A stretch of DNA of 64,000 nucleotides from Xylogone sp. PMI_703 (GCA_021399445.1 JAJTUQ010000006.1:1922001-1986000); one strand, 5' to 3'; shown: positions 46,201 to 57,904, numbered from the stretch's first letter. Notes: a model not told the origin generated them from the sequence alone. A program made the numbers and translations.

Positions 46201-48508
46201 TTTTATGAAAATATCTAAAATAAAATAGTTAATTTAAAACTTCGGACAAATAATCCTTAAAGAACAAAGAATAAACTAATAATTCGTAAACTAAGAAATC
46301 AACCACAAAATAAAGTCATTAAGTCTATATTATTCCCAGATCCGAAAAACTTAAATAACTTCAAAATTATAATCTTATCTATTATAAATCTAATAATAAC
46401 ATATAATGATCTAACTAGCCTAATTAACCATTAATATAATTAGAAAAATATAAATAATCTAAACATAAATATATCTTATTCAAAAAAAAATAAAAAAAAT
46501 AAAAAAAATAAAATTAAAGATTAATCTCAGGCCTAAACCAAGAATTATAATTCATTACCTAGTACTAATATAATATCACCTATTAAATTTCACCCACCCA
46601 ACAAAGAAAATCAAATACTACTAAAACCCATAAAAATAAAGTATAATCTTCAAAAACAATAAAGACTTGATAACTCTAATAATAAAGACTATTCTACCAA
46701 GATAATTAAAACTATACTTATAATACTAAAAGATTAAGATTACCAAGACTCAGACAAGATAACTTTAGCCAGTTTAGTAACAAATCTAAATATTATTATC
46801 TTAATAATGTATAAAAAGACTATTTCAAATCATAAATATAATCAGAAATAAAAAAAAATAATTAATGAAGAAATCATATTATTATAACAAAATAATACAT
46901 AAGAAAAAGAAATACCTCCAGAAAGAACAAACTTAATCTTCACTAAATAAATATTTATTATTAAGACAAACTTTAATAAAACATTAAATAAATTTAAGAT
47001 AAAACTAATTACTTAAAACTTTTCTCAGAAATATGAACAAGATTTCACTAAAACATTTATATTTATAGTTAAAATAAATACTCTTCAGATATTCATAGCC
47101 ATTATTGCAACAAAAAACCTTAAATACTATTCATATAACATAAAGAATACTTTCACTAAATTATATCTACAAAAACAAATCTTCTTGTCTTAATCAGACA
47201 AAATATTTAAATTAAAAAATAAGTATATATTATATATTTTACAAAGTTTATATAGACTAAAACAATCTGTATAAAACTAAAATTTATTTTATAAAAGTTA
47301 TCTTATTAAAATTAAATTTGTCTAAAACTTAACTAATCCTTACTTTTATATCTACAAAAAACATAAAATTATATTACTTATTTATATAAATAATATTATT
47401 ACTGTTACACTAAGAGTACAAGAATTAAAATAATTTAAAAAAACATTAACAAATCAATTTTATACTAAAAATCTAAGAGAGATTCAAGTAATCTTTAATA
47501 TTTGTATTACTAAAAATCAAAAAGAAAAAATATTATTCCTAGATTAAGAATAATACTTAAATAACATTTTAAATTAATATAAAATAACTTAAGAAAAACA
47601 TAAACTAAAGTTAATATTAATTTTTAATTATAATAAGTTATATTTAACTTTAGACTCTGACAAGAAAACCAACTTAACTAAGTATCAAGAACATATAAGA
47701 AACTTGATATACATAATAATAAACATTAAATTAAACATTATATTTACTTTAAGCAAACTTAGCCAATATATAAGTAATCTTGAAGAGTATTATACTAATA
47801 TTATAAAAAAACTCTTGAGATATACTAGATTAATGATCAAATAATATGTTTATTATAAATTAACTCTAATTCAAGTTAACCAATTGTTATACCAAAATAA
47901 TAACAACAACAGACAAACCAATAACTCTATACTAGTCATATATTCAGATACAAACTGAGCAAAAGATAAAACCGACCGGAAGAACACTTCAGAAAACGTA
48001 ATTATACTTTACGAAAAGTTTATTTCCTGGGGGAATAAAAAACAACATTCAGTGACAACTTCAAGCACTGAATCAGAATATATTATAATGTCAATATATG
48101 TTAAGCAGAACCAATGGATCATTCAAATACTTCGTGATATAAGATTTTCTTAATATATTAAGTCAGACCTAATAATTATACAAATATTAAGAGATAATCA
48201 AAGTACACTCACGTTAATAAAGAACCCACACTTTCACAAACGATCAAAGCATATTGATATCTATTATCACTATATCCATGACCTAGAAAAACATAAACAC
48301 ATTATCGTCAGCTACGTTCCCACAGCAGATATAGTAACCGATGACATGACAAAGCCATTACAGAAGACAATATTCATACGGTTCAAAGAACTACTTGGTC
48401 TAACAACAGTAAGAACAATTAAGAGACAGTAAGAACAGTCAGAGATAATACTGACAAGATGAGACTGACACAAGCTACATCATAGCACCTATATGATCTG
48501 AGTAAGAA

Positions 48509-48738
48509 TGTTAGGAATTATAAGAACAAAGTATACTGGCGCTCGGTAACTATACGATCGGAGTAGAACGACTAATAATCCGGTAAGAGAGTATTTAAGG
48601 GTACAACCCCTTAAATACTAGATAGAAGAATAAACATACAATGTATAAGCCAATATAAGCTTATTCAACCCTACAATACAGTAGTGCCTAGTGAACCAAC
48701 ACTTCCCTTATATGAGCATAACGATCATAATCTTAACA
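48509..48738 (+). repeat. 3' LTR of the Copia element
   Basis: 230 bp, same ends and length as the 5' LTR, with no indels between them. G/A differences go in both directions, so each LTR was mutated separately after insertion. The downstream target copy TTCAC follows directly. Confidence 0.92.
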
Positions 48739-48743
48739 TTCAC

Positions 48744-49491
48744 AACATGCCAGAATTAATCCATCGATCCGGGTTACTATCACTTATGAAATTTTCTTTT
48801 TTGGCATATATATTTATACTTATTATTCTTTTTACTTATTATAATAAGATTGAATTATATTTTATGGTTATTTATCTTTTTTAGCTTATAGATTGATCTT
48901 ATAAACTTTATAAACTTAATCTTTAATTATTAAGTATAAGTTTAATATTAAAAATAAAGGTTAAAATGTAAAGTTATAATATAAAGTAACGTTATAGTAG
49001 AGTTACAGTGTAATAAGTCCTAGGACATAAGGGGAAACTTGTCAGGATGTACTCATTACTTAATTTACAGGCGATTTCACATTTCCTTGGCGGTCTGTAA
49101 ATGTATAAGGATAAGTGGTCACGTGTTCGTTTATGGATTTCATGCAATTTCACGACCCTTCGGTAAGTGGCGTTAGGGATTGAGGTAAAATTTGGAGAGA
49201 ATTTAGGCTATCAGTAAAAAGATAATCAAGTGCAAGGCAGGTGAGTTTTGGATGTGAAAAGGGTGGTGCGACGGACTTCAGTCCACATACTCTATGCTTT
49301 TAAATTTTCGACCTAGTTAAAAATCGTCCAATTGAATTCTACCGCCAAAATTAGCCTCCCAGTACGCCTAACCCCTCGCCTTTGAATGTTGACTTGGGAC
49401 AAGGCTGTGCTGAATTCTATTAAATCTCATGTGCATGAATCCTCCCCACAAACTCCAACGAAGGCGCTCCTGTTCATGATCATCTGTTACA
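48744..49491. other. Intergenic between Copia element and ankyrin gene
   Basis: A/T-rich at first, more balanced after about 49000. Contains the promoter of the gene at 49492. The short open frame overlapping the LTR end is meaningless. Confidence 0.4.
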
Positions 49492-51645
49492 ATGGCGGAA
49501 GCCTTCGGAATTGTGACTGGAAGCGCGGGTCTGATATCGCTCGCAATACAGATCACACAAAATATCAAGGAGGCTATGGATTTCTTCAATCGCATCAAGC
49601 AAGCTCCAAATGAAGTGAATCTCATATGTCGCGATTTGGAGGTTTTACACTGCGTGTTGAAAGACATCATCTATCATATTAATAATAAAGCGACCTATAT
49701 TACTATTGACACATCAACAGTTGAGCTTTCATTAAAGCAATGTGCGACCTGCACGGAGGAATTCAAAGTATTGGCTGAGAAGCTGCATACAGATATTTTA
49801 CGCAGAAAGAAAATTGCAAAGATAAAGGTTGCGTTGAAGAGAGCTGATTTAAGCACGTTCCGAAGTCGGCTAGAAGATGCTAAGCGCACATTAATTGTAG
49901 CAATTCAGTGTTACCAGATGTAAGTTGGTTTTTCTAATTGCTTTAGCCGTCTATATTTAAAAAGCTTATAATGTTCTGGAAATAGTGCAGTTTCTGAAAG
50001 TAACCATGTTATTCAACTGGATGCTATGCACAAATTACAAGCTAATCAGCTAAAAATGTCTTTTGAGCAAACCCATTTGGATGCAATATCTTTAACTAAG
50101 TTGTCACCTAAACGGTCTTGTCGTAAGACAAGTACTAGAGGCATAAAAGAAATCATTGATGGTCCTATTATTTTTGACACAAGAGAAGTCATACTGGAAA
50201 GAACATACGCTAAACTGAAGCCCATATCACTATTGGCATACTATTATTCATCATCTGGGATTCTTGGCAATGTTACCATATCCAAGCTTGTAAAGCATAA
50301 GCATAAACTCGAGAACGACACAGAGGATTTATCCATATCTTTTTGCCTACCTCTTTGGATATTACACCGACAATTCTTAGCTAGATTGAGAAGATCGTAT
50401 ACTGGTTGGAATTTCGCTTTAAGAACCTACATAATTATACCTCGATCTCATTCTCTAGATTCTATATTCCGATTTTGCGTGGAGGGTTATGTTGACAAGA
50501 TTAAAGACTTATTCCAGTCTGGACTGGTAACACCATTTATTCGTGACGATTGTGGACGATCACTAATACATGTAGGGAAAAGGTTACCTAGCTGCTACTA
50601 TGTTAGATTACTAACTCATTTAAATAGTGGGCAGTTATGTGGGGTCGCTATGATCTTACATGCCTTTTACTTCGGTATGGTGTTGAGCCAGATGCTAGAG
50701 ACCATCTCCTGTAGTACGTTTTCTCCTTATATTCCTTGACACATTTTTAATGTTATTAGCTCGCCACTTCACATAGCTGCATGGAGTTATGATCTATATA
50801 GACGTGACGAGAGCTGTGAAGAATATCTTGCTTTACTTCGTCTCCTTGTCGATCATGGTTGTGATCCGAATGATATAAACGCTCATGGTGAAACAGCTTT
50901 CAACAACTATCGCGGGACAACTGCCGGACTATCTTGGCTAAGAACCCGGGCAATCAATGATGGAGGAATATCAGCATCTGCTGATCCTTTATGGATCAGT
51001 GGATTCAAGAAATGTTCCTCTCGTCTTGTGCGTGCAAGTTTGCCAAATTCTAGAGTAACATTTACCTCTGCTAGGGAACTTACCAAGAACGAAGAAACAA
51101 TTTTACATTTCCTAGTTGAAGCTTGGTATCTAGACAGGCGAGACTGCTGGGAGAGTCTAATTCGTGAGGCTGTCCGAGCAGGGACTGATATTCATGCTCA
51201 GACATTCGATGGCCTTACACCATTTCTTGGAATGTTTCTCCACTTGAATAAATTGGATGATTGGTCATATGCTAAGTTCCGTAATGGGAGTCGTAGCCAT
51301 GTTTTCAGGAGGTACCTAGGGAAATATTCACATGCTTGGCTGACTTTGCTCAAAGATGAAGGCATTGACCTGAAATCATATGCAGAACGCGAGATGGAAC
51401 TATGGGATCCGGAAATTTTTAGATTTCTGGGTATAACGAAGATACACATAGATCCACGTGGGTGGGTAAAAATATTTTGGGAAAATGACGGGTATCAGTG
51501 GTCCCCTGACCGGCAGGATCCAGCATATCACATTTCCTGGACGTCAGCTATTCCAAATGACCCATCATTCTATCTTTTCGACGAGCATTGGCCTTCTCAA
51601 CAAAGCAAAGACTATATACGATTGGTAGAGATACCACGGATTTAG
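49492..51645 (+). CDS. Ankyrin protein with Helo-like fungal N-terminal domain
   Basis: Four exons (49492-49919, 49986-50571, 50628-50710, 50760-51645) encode 660 aa; each splice restores a legible motif. The N-terminus, EAFGIVTGSAGLISLAIQIT then FFNRIKQAP, with a helical 140-residue domain, matches the helical N-terminal domain of fungal STAND-type and ankyrin proteins (Helo-like/PF17111 type). Some of these domains form membrane-active bundles in HeLo/HELL cell-death systems. Ankyrin-like repeats follow: FRFCVEGYVDKIKDLFQSGL, IHWAVMWGRYDLTCLLLRYG, SPLHIAAWSYDLY and LLRLLVDHGCDPNDINAHG. The C-terminal 200 residues (GTDIHAQTFDGLTPFLGM, AHAWLTLLKDEGIDLKSYA-like) are common at the end of this family. 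No NACHT ATPase is present. Role inferred: recognition or cell-death regulator. Confidence 0.82.
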
Positions 51646-53089
51646 GAATTTGAATAGAGGTTATGCAGAAAGAAAGACGTTCTAAGAAGATTACATTTAT
51701 GTAACCGATTAAGTTATATGATGCCACCCCCCTACAGCAATTCACAGACAAAAGTTATGTCGTCGTTTCCTGGCTACAATCCGCTCAGGCATAGTTTTCA
51801 AATACTTAGGAAATTACAATAACTCCCCTCTACTTCGAGTTCCGTACTAAGATGACGTGTTTTGTGCCCTCTTACTAGGCATAATCATGACCATTCTTTG
51901 GAAAAAGTTTGGCCACTACAAGGATCCAACAACATCCAATCAACAGGGGAGCTAGAATGGGTCCTATGCGTAGTATATAATCGGTTGAAGGATGTGGCTG
52001 TGATCAAGGTAAAGGATATGCAATGCGCATCATATAAGGAATGAGCACCAGCTCGTTGTGATCGTGGTGTACGGCTTTACTATTACTGCCCTTGATACCG
52101 ACAATTCCAGCCTGTGCATGGCGAATAGCATGCTATGCAGCATGATCGTTAAAATAAAGTAAGTAGTTTGGGTCATTATTTCGACACAGTTTCGCGATAA
52201 AGCAATCTAATGAATCAACTTAAACTGAGTTTACTGTACTTGAAGCATTGAATAATTAAACGTAGCTGATATGTAAAATCATGATAATTAGTCCTAACAC
52301 CGCGAGGGCTGTTGCAGTTCACTTTCAATTTATTGCTGATTTTGTAGCTATGCATGCTGAATACTAGGTTTTCAATGTTCATGATATCATCGATATTACC
52401 CCCGAAACTGATGATAAAATTGATGAATACGAAGATATAGAGTTGGTTGAACAAGTACATAGCCAAGCCCCTTCATCAGCCAAACAAGTCTTCAATTCGA
52501 CCTCCAATTCAGCCTTCAAATCGGCCATCAACCTGACCTTAGTTTCACATCTAGTTCGACCTCGCCAGTTCTAACTCACCACCAACTCACCTCATGCAGA
52601 CTCCAAGTCGAACTCTAAATCAACGTTTGCATCAACCTTTGAGTTGATCTTTATATTGCCCTCGACCTCAACCCAAATCCCTCCATCAAATCGACCAACC
52701 AGTCAGCGAAAGCTAACCTCGAAATGAACTTCTGAAATAGACAAACCTATGAGAAAGAACAGCGGAGGTTAGCTAGATTAGCAAGGAAGTCACAGACTAC
52801 CAATATGACTCAATTAGGCGAGTTTGACTTACCGTCTCATAGCTCTCGATAGTACCTCTTTGAAAACTTTTAACAGTAATTTACACCATACAGGGGGGAA
52901 CTTGTATGGCAAGTAGAATTCAAAAAAAAAAAAAAAATCGCCTGATTCGGTTAGATTTGGACGGCAGCCTCGAGCCATTCGGGATTCAGCCTGGAAGTTA
53001 AGTCTCTGGCCTGCAAATATGTGCTAGAGAATTAACTTAAACAGTAGAGAGAATGCCCGTATACGAATCCTACAGACTGATATTCTCCT
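51646..53089. other. Intergenic, 1.4 kb with degenerate CAA/TCGACC-rich tract
   Basis: From about 52490 to 52730 the DNA is rich in loosely repeated AATTCGACCTC/CAAATCGACC-type strings with no clear period. A run of 15 or so A lies at 52921. No gene recognised. Confidence 0.4.
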
Positions 53090-54804
53090 CTACCCTCCTC
53101 TCGTTAGACTTTTTAGTATAAGCACTTCCTGCCATAGATCTAAGAAGAGCCTTTCGTGCATCTTGTCGATTAATAAGAACTTCATCAACACGAGTTTCGC
53201 ACGATCCCAGCTGTGAATATGTAACGTTGTTGCTGTGTTGCATAACTGAGCAACAAACCAGGCTCTGTTTGGACCGTTGGGGACGGCAGTACCACCCAGA
53301 AACATTAGCCATAAAACCATTTCGGCAATTGCAGGTCTCATATCTGTGTTCATCTTGACGCTGGTGAGGCAGGTCCTGAGCTTGTCGAGTAGATTTTCGT
53401 AAGAAATAGGGCAGGCAATCGCAGTCTTTAAATATAGCAATAGACCAAGACGGCAGGCTTCACTAAGGCTGTTTGACTGGGTAACCAAAGGTTCAACAGG
53501 GGAACAGAGAAGCAGCCGATGTCGAAGTGAAACTGTGATGTAGGTGACATCTTCTGGTGAATTGCATGAGTTTATTTCTGCTCCTTTGACAGCGAGCAAG
53601 CCTTGCAGATCATTAAGGATGGTGATGATTTCCGAATCCAATGAGAAAGAGGATGTGATGACTTTAAAGCCATCATATGGTCCCAGAGTTCCTGGTTCGG
53701 TGGCAGGATGCCTGTTGATCAAATCCGCAGGTAATGGAAAATGGGGGCGAGAATTAGTTGCCAAACAGCCTAGGAAGTCAAATCTGTATCGACAGTCAAC
53801 GAAATTATAGCTAGCTAGCTTGACTTTAGACATGTTACCTATATACCATAAGTTGTAACCATTTGTCTAACGTTGTCATACCTCCTCTCATCTCTATTAT
53901 CAGACTCAACCCATTCATATGGAGATCCCAGGCTGTATAATCTGCGGAAGTGCACTATTTAGGAGTTTGAAGTTAGAATAATCTTAGACCGCAGCAAGGA
54001 CATACTCGCCTCAATAATTGCAAGAAACGCAACTGTCATAATCATAGAATCAGATAGCCGTTCACTCGGGTTTTGCAACTTCTCGTTAACCAGTTGAATG
54101 GTTTTGATCTTATGGAGCACAAGCTCCGATGGCTTGAAGGTGCCAGTTGCTGAATTCGCATGCAGAGCTGATCGAAGCAAGATTGCATGAAAGAGCGCAG
54201 CATCTTGCATAGCCAGTGGAAAAGTGTCTTTCCAGCCTGGTTCTGTGATCGCAGGCACAATTACGGTGATGTCTTCATTAATTAGAATTAGCACAGAAAC
54301 GTTCATCTTGCCAAGGTATATAATAACGAAGATATGAATATACTTGCAGTGATGAATAAACTTATACATATATGGCAGCATCTGGACGGGATAGCTGGCA
54401 AAGGGGTCCAAGCTTCCACTTGGCTGAGAATATGGAAAAGGCGTCCCAGAGGGGTGATAACCCACTCCATGAGAGCTCAGTGGGGTCGTATTCTTAAACA
54501 GTTGAGCTTTATATGCCTGGCATGGCCTGCTTTTCTGTATCTTTTTTCGCCGCTTATAATCTTCCATAACGTGAGTTCGAATTAAGGTACGGGCTTGAGT
54601 GTCCTCTTTAGTAGCTCCGGATAGATTTATAAACTCCAGGGGCTGTGGACCATCATGCATTCCTCCTAGTCCATCTGCATCAACTACTGGCTTGTCAGGA
54701 GCAGAATGGGTGTGTTTGCTGTCAAAAATCACAATGACAGGACGACCATTAACGTCTCGGACGATGCCATCTTCTCCTCTTATCATCGAAAGTGGGAGAT
54801 CCAT
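53090..54804 (-). CDS. Fungal transcription-factor-like protein (PF11951 type), no zinc cluster
   Basis: Exons 54804-54348, 54272-54006, 53941-53839 and 53783-53090 encode 506 aa. The N-terminal block LEFINLSGATKEDTQARTLI then RTHVMEDYKRRKKIQK is the same leader as in the gene at 1559 and in many Zn-cluster-less regulators. The domain core reads FPLAMQDAALFHAILLRSAL, AWDLHMNGLSLIIEMRGGM and RPHFPLP. Intron 1 (54273-54347) uses a GC donor (GCAAGT) and gives HHYITVIVPAI. It is 75 bases long with no in-frame stop, so unspliced RNA would encode a protein with 25 extra residues. The other introns are GT-AG. Function unknown; probably nuclear. Confidence 0.8.
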
Positions 54805-55707
54805 CGTACCTTGATACTGCGAGAGAATGTTCTCAGCTCGTAAAAGAGATCCTTCTATGCGATCAGATCAGCAAAGCGCTCAGTAAAGCTAAGAAGACTA
54901 GCTCTGTGGTCTGCTTTGACATCGTAATTGAAATAAAGATGCATGCAGCTATTTTGCTGCCGGTAAAGTCAAAGATGACATGGGTGTTTAGCACTTTTCA
55001 GCCCCAGGGGCAAAGAATCTAGCTCCTAGCCCCTATAGCCAAGGTCTGGAAACGCATTATTTGGCTGGAAACGCATCTGGAATTCCAGAGAGGAAATTAA
55101 TTCCGCAATAGTTTCCACAATCAGAGCTGTTCCGATCTTGGTCGGAAAGGTGGTGAAGGTAATTATTTACTTGTAATGTAGACCCAATCACTCGGGATCA
55201 CCCAGATCTATCAGACAATTATTCATCAAAACCGGTCTCTCTACTTAAGCTGCATTAAGTTAGGCTGGAGCTCTCCACAACCCACAAAGAGTTAGCGACT
55301 TTTCTTCGACGCTTCTGATAGGTCTCATTACGAGTTTGGAGCTGGCTAGGATTTTCTATTTGCGGGAGTAAGCAAACCTTATTTTTTGTATCGCATGGAC
55401 ACTTCCCCGTCTGACCTCTATGTGTATTATTCGCGCTAATGAGCGTAAGATATCACCTTGGGGTGGACACAGATAGAAACGCGTTGATTAATCCATCTGT
55501 GTGAAAGTAAACATCCGGGTTGGCAGCTATACCATATACGGTACCAATTGCTGATGGATCCTAGCTAGCAAAACCCGTGAGTTTGAGGCTCTACAGTACG
55601 TAAGTTCTGCAATAGTAACTACGAGTTAGTTACTATATCAGAGAATGCTTCTCAGCGCCAAGCCCTTTAAAATAGAGCTTCCTTTTTCTTTAGTGAATGT
55701 TAAGGAA
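54805..55707. other. Intergenic, promoter side of regulator-like gene
   Basis: About 900 bases. Contains one copy of a dispersed 48-bp repeat (55248-55295). A weak rightward open frame at 54792-55022 overlaps the regulator's start and has no recognisable product. Confidence 0.4.
55248..55295 (+). repeat. Dispersed repeat, copy 1
   Basis: Core TGCATTAAGTTAGGCTGGAG followed by CTCCACAACCCACAAAGAGTTAG. Related copies lie at 62049-62095 (same strand) and 59443-59491 (opposite strand). Differences are mostly transitions. Confidence 0.65.
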
Positions 55708-57612
55708 TCAGACTAGGCGGACATAGTAGGACCAGGTCTCCTCATAGATATCCGCTAGATCCCGCATTGCTGTCACGGCGTATGTCGTTTCCAGATACCC
55801 GACTCGTTTCATCGTCCGTTCATGGTCGAGGATTCCCTTGTCCACGTAATCCTCATGGAAATTTATTTCCGAATTTGAATTGACCAGACGGAGTACCAGC
55901 CGGATATCTGCATACTCCTGTAGTTTCCAGTACTTGGCGTCATAGTGCCATATCAATAGACAAATCACGTTAACAGTTTGTCCTACGGGAAACTCCTCCG
56001 GACAGTCTGGACGGAAGTCATGAACCTCTTCCTCCGACCAGCGAGCATGGGACTCGAGCATGATAAGATAATGTACTTTACCAGTCTCATCTTTTGTTGC
56101 TGTGACCTCGCCCTTCCTAAGGTCCCCTTTAACTTCCATGCTGTGATACTGTCGCGATCGCCATGCCTGGAATGGTAGTGGCATGTCAAAGGATGTGCAA
56201 ACAGGCGTCCGGATCTCAGGCTTAAGCATAAGTGTCGGCTCAATAGGAAGCCGGCGGTAGTAGTCGTTGAGAACGCGGCCACCTTGAGTACTAGCCCATG
56301 ACCAAGTCGGTGCCAGCCATAACTCAGGTCGCTTGGCTGGTGAGTAGGTTGGGTCGATGTACCATATGATTTCCTTCTCTAGGAAATGATACCAAAGACC
56401 AAAGGTGCTTCTCAAGTGTGTCCACCGCTGGGCTACGCCGGTGATACCATTCATAGCCAGAAATTTATCGCTTCCGAAAGTCAGAGCTCGTGGCGTGTAG
56501 TGAGAAACAAATTGCCACCACACCTTAAGAAACGGTATGTAATCCTGCTGATCTCGCATCAGGTTGGTCACAATCTGAATAAAGCTCCCAAACAACTCTT
56601 CTTCACCAGATTTACTCTCGTACTCTCCATCATCTACCTTGTCTCGGACAATAGCTTCTTCCGTGTTGTCTGTTATCCCTGACAAATGTTCCACTTCAGA
56701 TGAATCTTCACCTGCTTCATCGTCTACCGACTCGTTGTGAACGATAATATCTTCCGGGACCACTTTCTTTCTCACTGGTGGCAGACGCCAATCACGAAAG
56801 AAAACGAACATATCTTTTGGGTGCGCAGGCGTCTTCTCCAATACAGTCCCTCGTCGAGGCACCAACCTTGGAGTCTCTACAGATGCATCACACTCGCGAC
56901 ACTCCCAGGCCACCGACCCATCCGTAAACATGAGCGTATGCGGCGCAATCATTCGCTCCTGGCAGACCCAGGCTCTCGAGTCCAAAAGGCCTACTGTATT
57001 CTTCTCGGCATTGCTGACAAGTAGACCACTGTCGCTATCAGCCCCGTCCATTGCGGCAATAGTGCACACGGCATTGTCGTATATGATAGCCATGCGCTGC
57101 GCCTCGGCCTTCCAGTCCTCCTGATCGTCCTGCACAATACATAGGGAGTCAATCCAGATGTATGAGTATCCCAGCCCGCGAGCGACTTGGACTGCCTCCC
57201 GGAAGGTAAGTGGGAGATCGACTGTTGGTATGCCTTTCTCCGTCAGCCGATCCAGATTGGCACACGTGGTACGGCATGTCTCGTTTGTGCCCCAGCGGTG
57301 GCTGAGGGCAATATATTGTGTGTCTGCAGAAAGGGAGGTGGACAGAACGATGCTGACATTATCGCTGGTTAGAGATGAGGGGCTTAGGGGAAAGACAAGT
57401 AGACGGGAGGGAACGAGGCCCTCGCCACTTAGGTCGGTGATGAGGTGTGCGTTATCAGTGCAGAAGATCTGGCTATGTCTGGCCTTCTTTTGGCAAGAGG
57501 AGTGATGGACGCTGCATTGAAACATCCACTTCTTGGTGAGTGGAATTGCCGTTTCCTCAAGGAATTGTTTTGACATACTATAATAGTGGCGATGATGCGA
57601 TAACAAGACCAC
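55708..57612 (-). CDS. HET-domain protein, intact
   Basis: Single exon, up to 634 aa; the ATG at 57576 (MSKQFLEE) is an alternative start. HET core: TQYIALSHRWGTNETCRTT, LPLTFREAVQVARGLGYSYIW directly followed by IDSLCIVQDDQEDWKAEAQR, then YDNAVCTIAAMDGADSDSGL. After it come the usual SRAWVCQERMIAPHTLMFT and WECRECDAS. A polyacidic stretch at about residues 295-345 (DDEAGEDSSEVE) is an unusual insertion. The C-terminal region holds FGLWYHFLEKEIIWY and LAPTWSWAS, which are standard. HET proteins execute or signal cell death in heterokaryon incompatibility and related defence. It is the only unbroken HET-core gene in the window; the downstream partner that would activate it is not evident. Confidence 0.92.
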   Translation of the reverse strand: MVLLSHHRHYYSMSKQFLEETAIPLTKKWMFQCSVHHSSCQKKARHSQIFCTDNAHLITDLSGEGLVPSRLLVFPLSPSSLTSDNVSIVLSTSLSADTQYIALSHRWGTNETCRTTCANLDRLTEKGIPTVDLPLTFREAVQVARGLGYSYIWIDSLCIVQDDQEDWKAEAQRMAIIYDNAVCTIAAMDGADSDSGLLVSNAEKNTVGLLDSRAWVCQERMIAPHTLMFTDGSVAWECRECDASVETPRLVPRRGTVLEKTPAHPKDMFVFFRDWRLPPVRKKVVPEDIIVHNESVDDEAGEDSSEVEHLSGITDNTEEAIVRDKVDDGEYESKSGEEELFGSFIQIVTNLMRDQQDYIPFLKVWWQFVSHYTPRALTFGSDKFLAMNGITGVAQRWTHLRSTFGLWYHFLEKEIIWYIDPTYSPAKRPELWLAPTWSWASTQGGRVLNDYYRRLPIEPTLMLKPEIRTPVCTSFDMPLPFQAWRSRQYHSMEVKGDLRKGEVTATKDETGKVHYLIMLESHARWSEEEVHDFRPDCPEEFPVGQTVNVICLLIWHYDAKYWKLQEYADIRLVLRLVNSNSEINFHEDYVDKGILDHERTMKRVGYLETTYAVTAMRDLADIYEETWSYYVRLV

Positions 57613-57904
57613 TTTCTGTATATGTTGGTGGCCGTAAAGCAGTGCTTGCGAAGGTTGGAAACCCTGGCCTCACTCTTCTAGAGCCAAATACCCTTTTTAT
57701 AGCCACTTTTGCTCCCGTATCGAACTACTGGCTTCTAAAATTGCTAATCATCAGCCCGCTTAATCGGCCTTCGCTTTTGCTTGTTTTCTTGCAGTCAGCG
57801 GAAGTGGTTAACGGTGATAACCTGCACACATTACTTGTTAACTTACATAATATGTCTTCTAGAGAGAGCACGGGGAGATTCTGCAAAAAGATTATTATAG
57901 TTAG

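Larger units (their letters stand above)
43038..48738 (+). mobile_element. Ty1/Copia LTR retrotransposon, full length, inactivated by transitions
   Basis: 5,701 bases bounded by 230-bp LTRs (TGTTAGG...CTTAACA) and flanked by the 5-bp duplication TTCAC (43033-43037 and 48739-48743). The likely primer site GGTTATAAGCCC follows the 5' LTR. The reading direction is plus: near the 3' end the RNase H tail is still legible (SKHIDIYYHYIHDLEKHKH, then IVSYVPTADIVTDDMTKPL, 48245-48370). At 47383-47394 the reverse-transcriptase active site reads Tyr-Ile-Asn-Asn where Copia elements have Tyr-Val-Asp-Asp; all three changes are G to A. The interior (about 43.6-48.1 kb) is extremely A-rich and G-poor with countless stops, but Cs are retained. 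Coding capacity is lost throughout, so the copy is dead. Gag and integrase could not be read. Confidence 0.92.

Noticed and set aside
43300..48500. Extremely A/T-rich block taken at first for mitochondrial or centromeric DNA
   Set aside because: It is bounded by matched LTRs and a target duplication and still shows reverse transcriptase and RNase H traces, so it is a mutated Copia element.
52490..52935. Degenerate TCGACC/CAA-rich tract and A-run as a microsatellite or poly(A) retroposon end
   Set aside because: No fixed period, and no coding sequence or target duplication next to the A-run.
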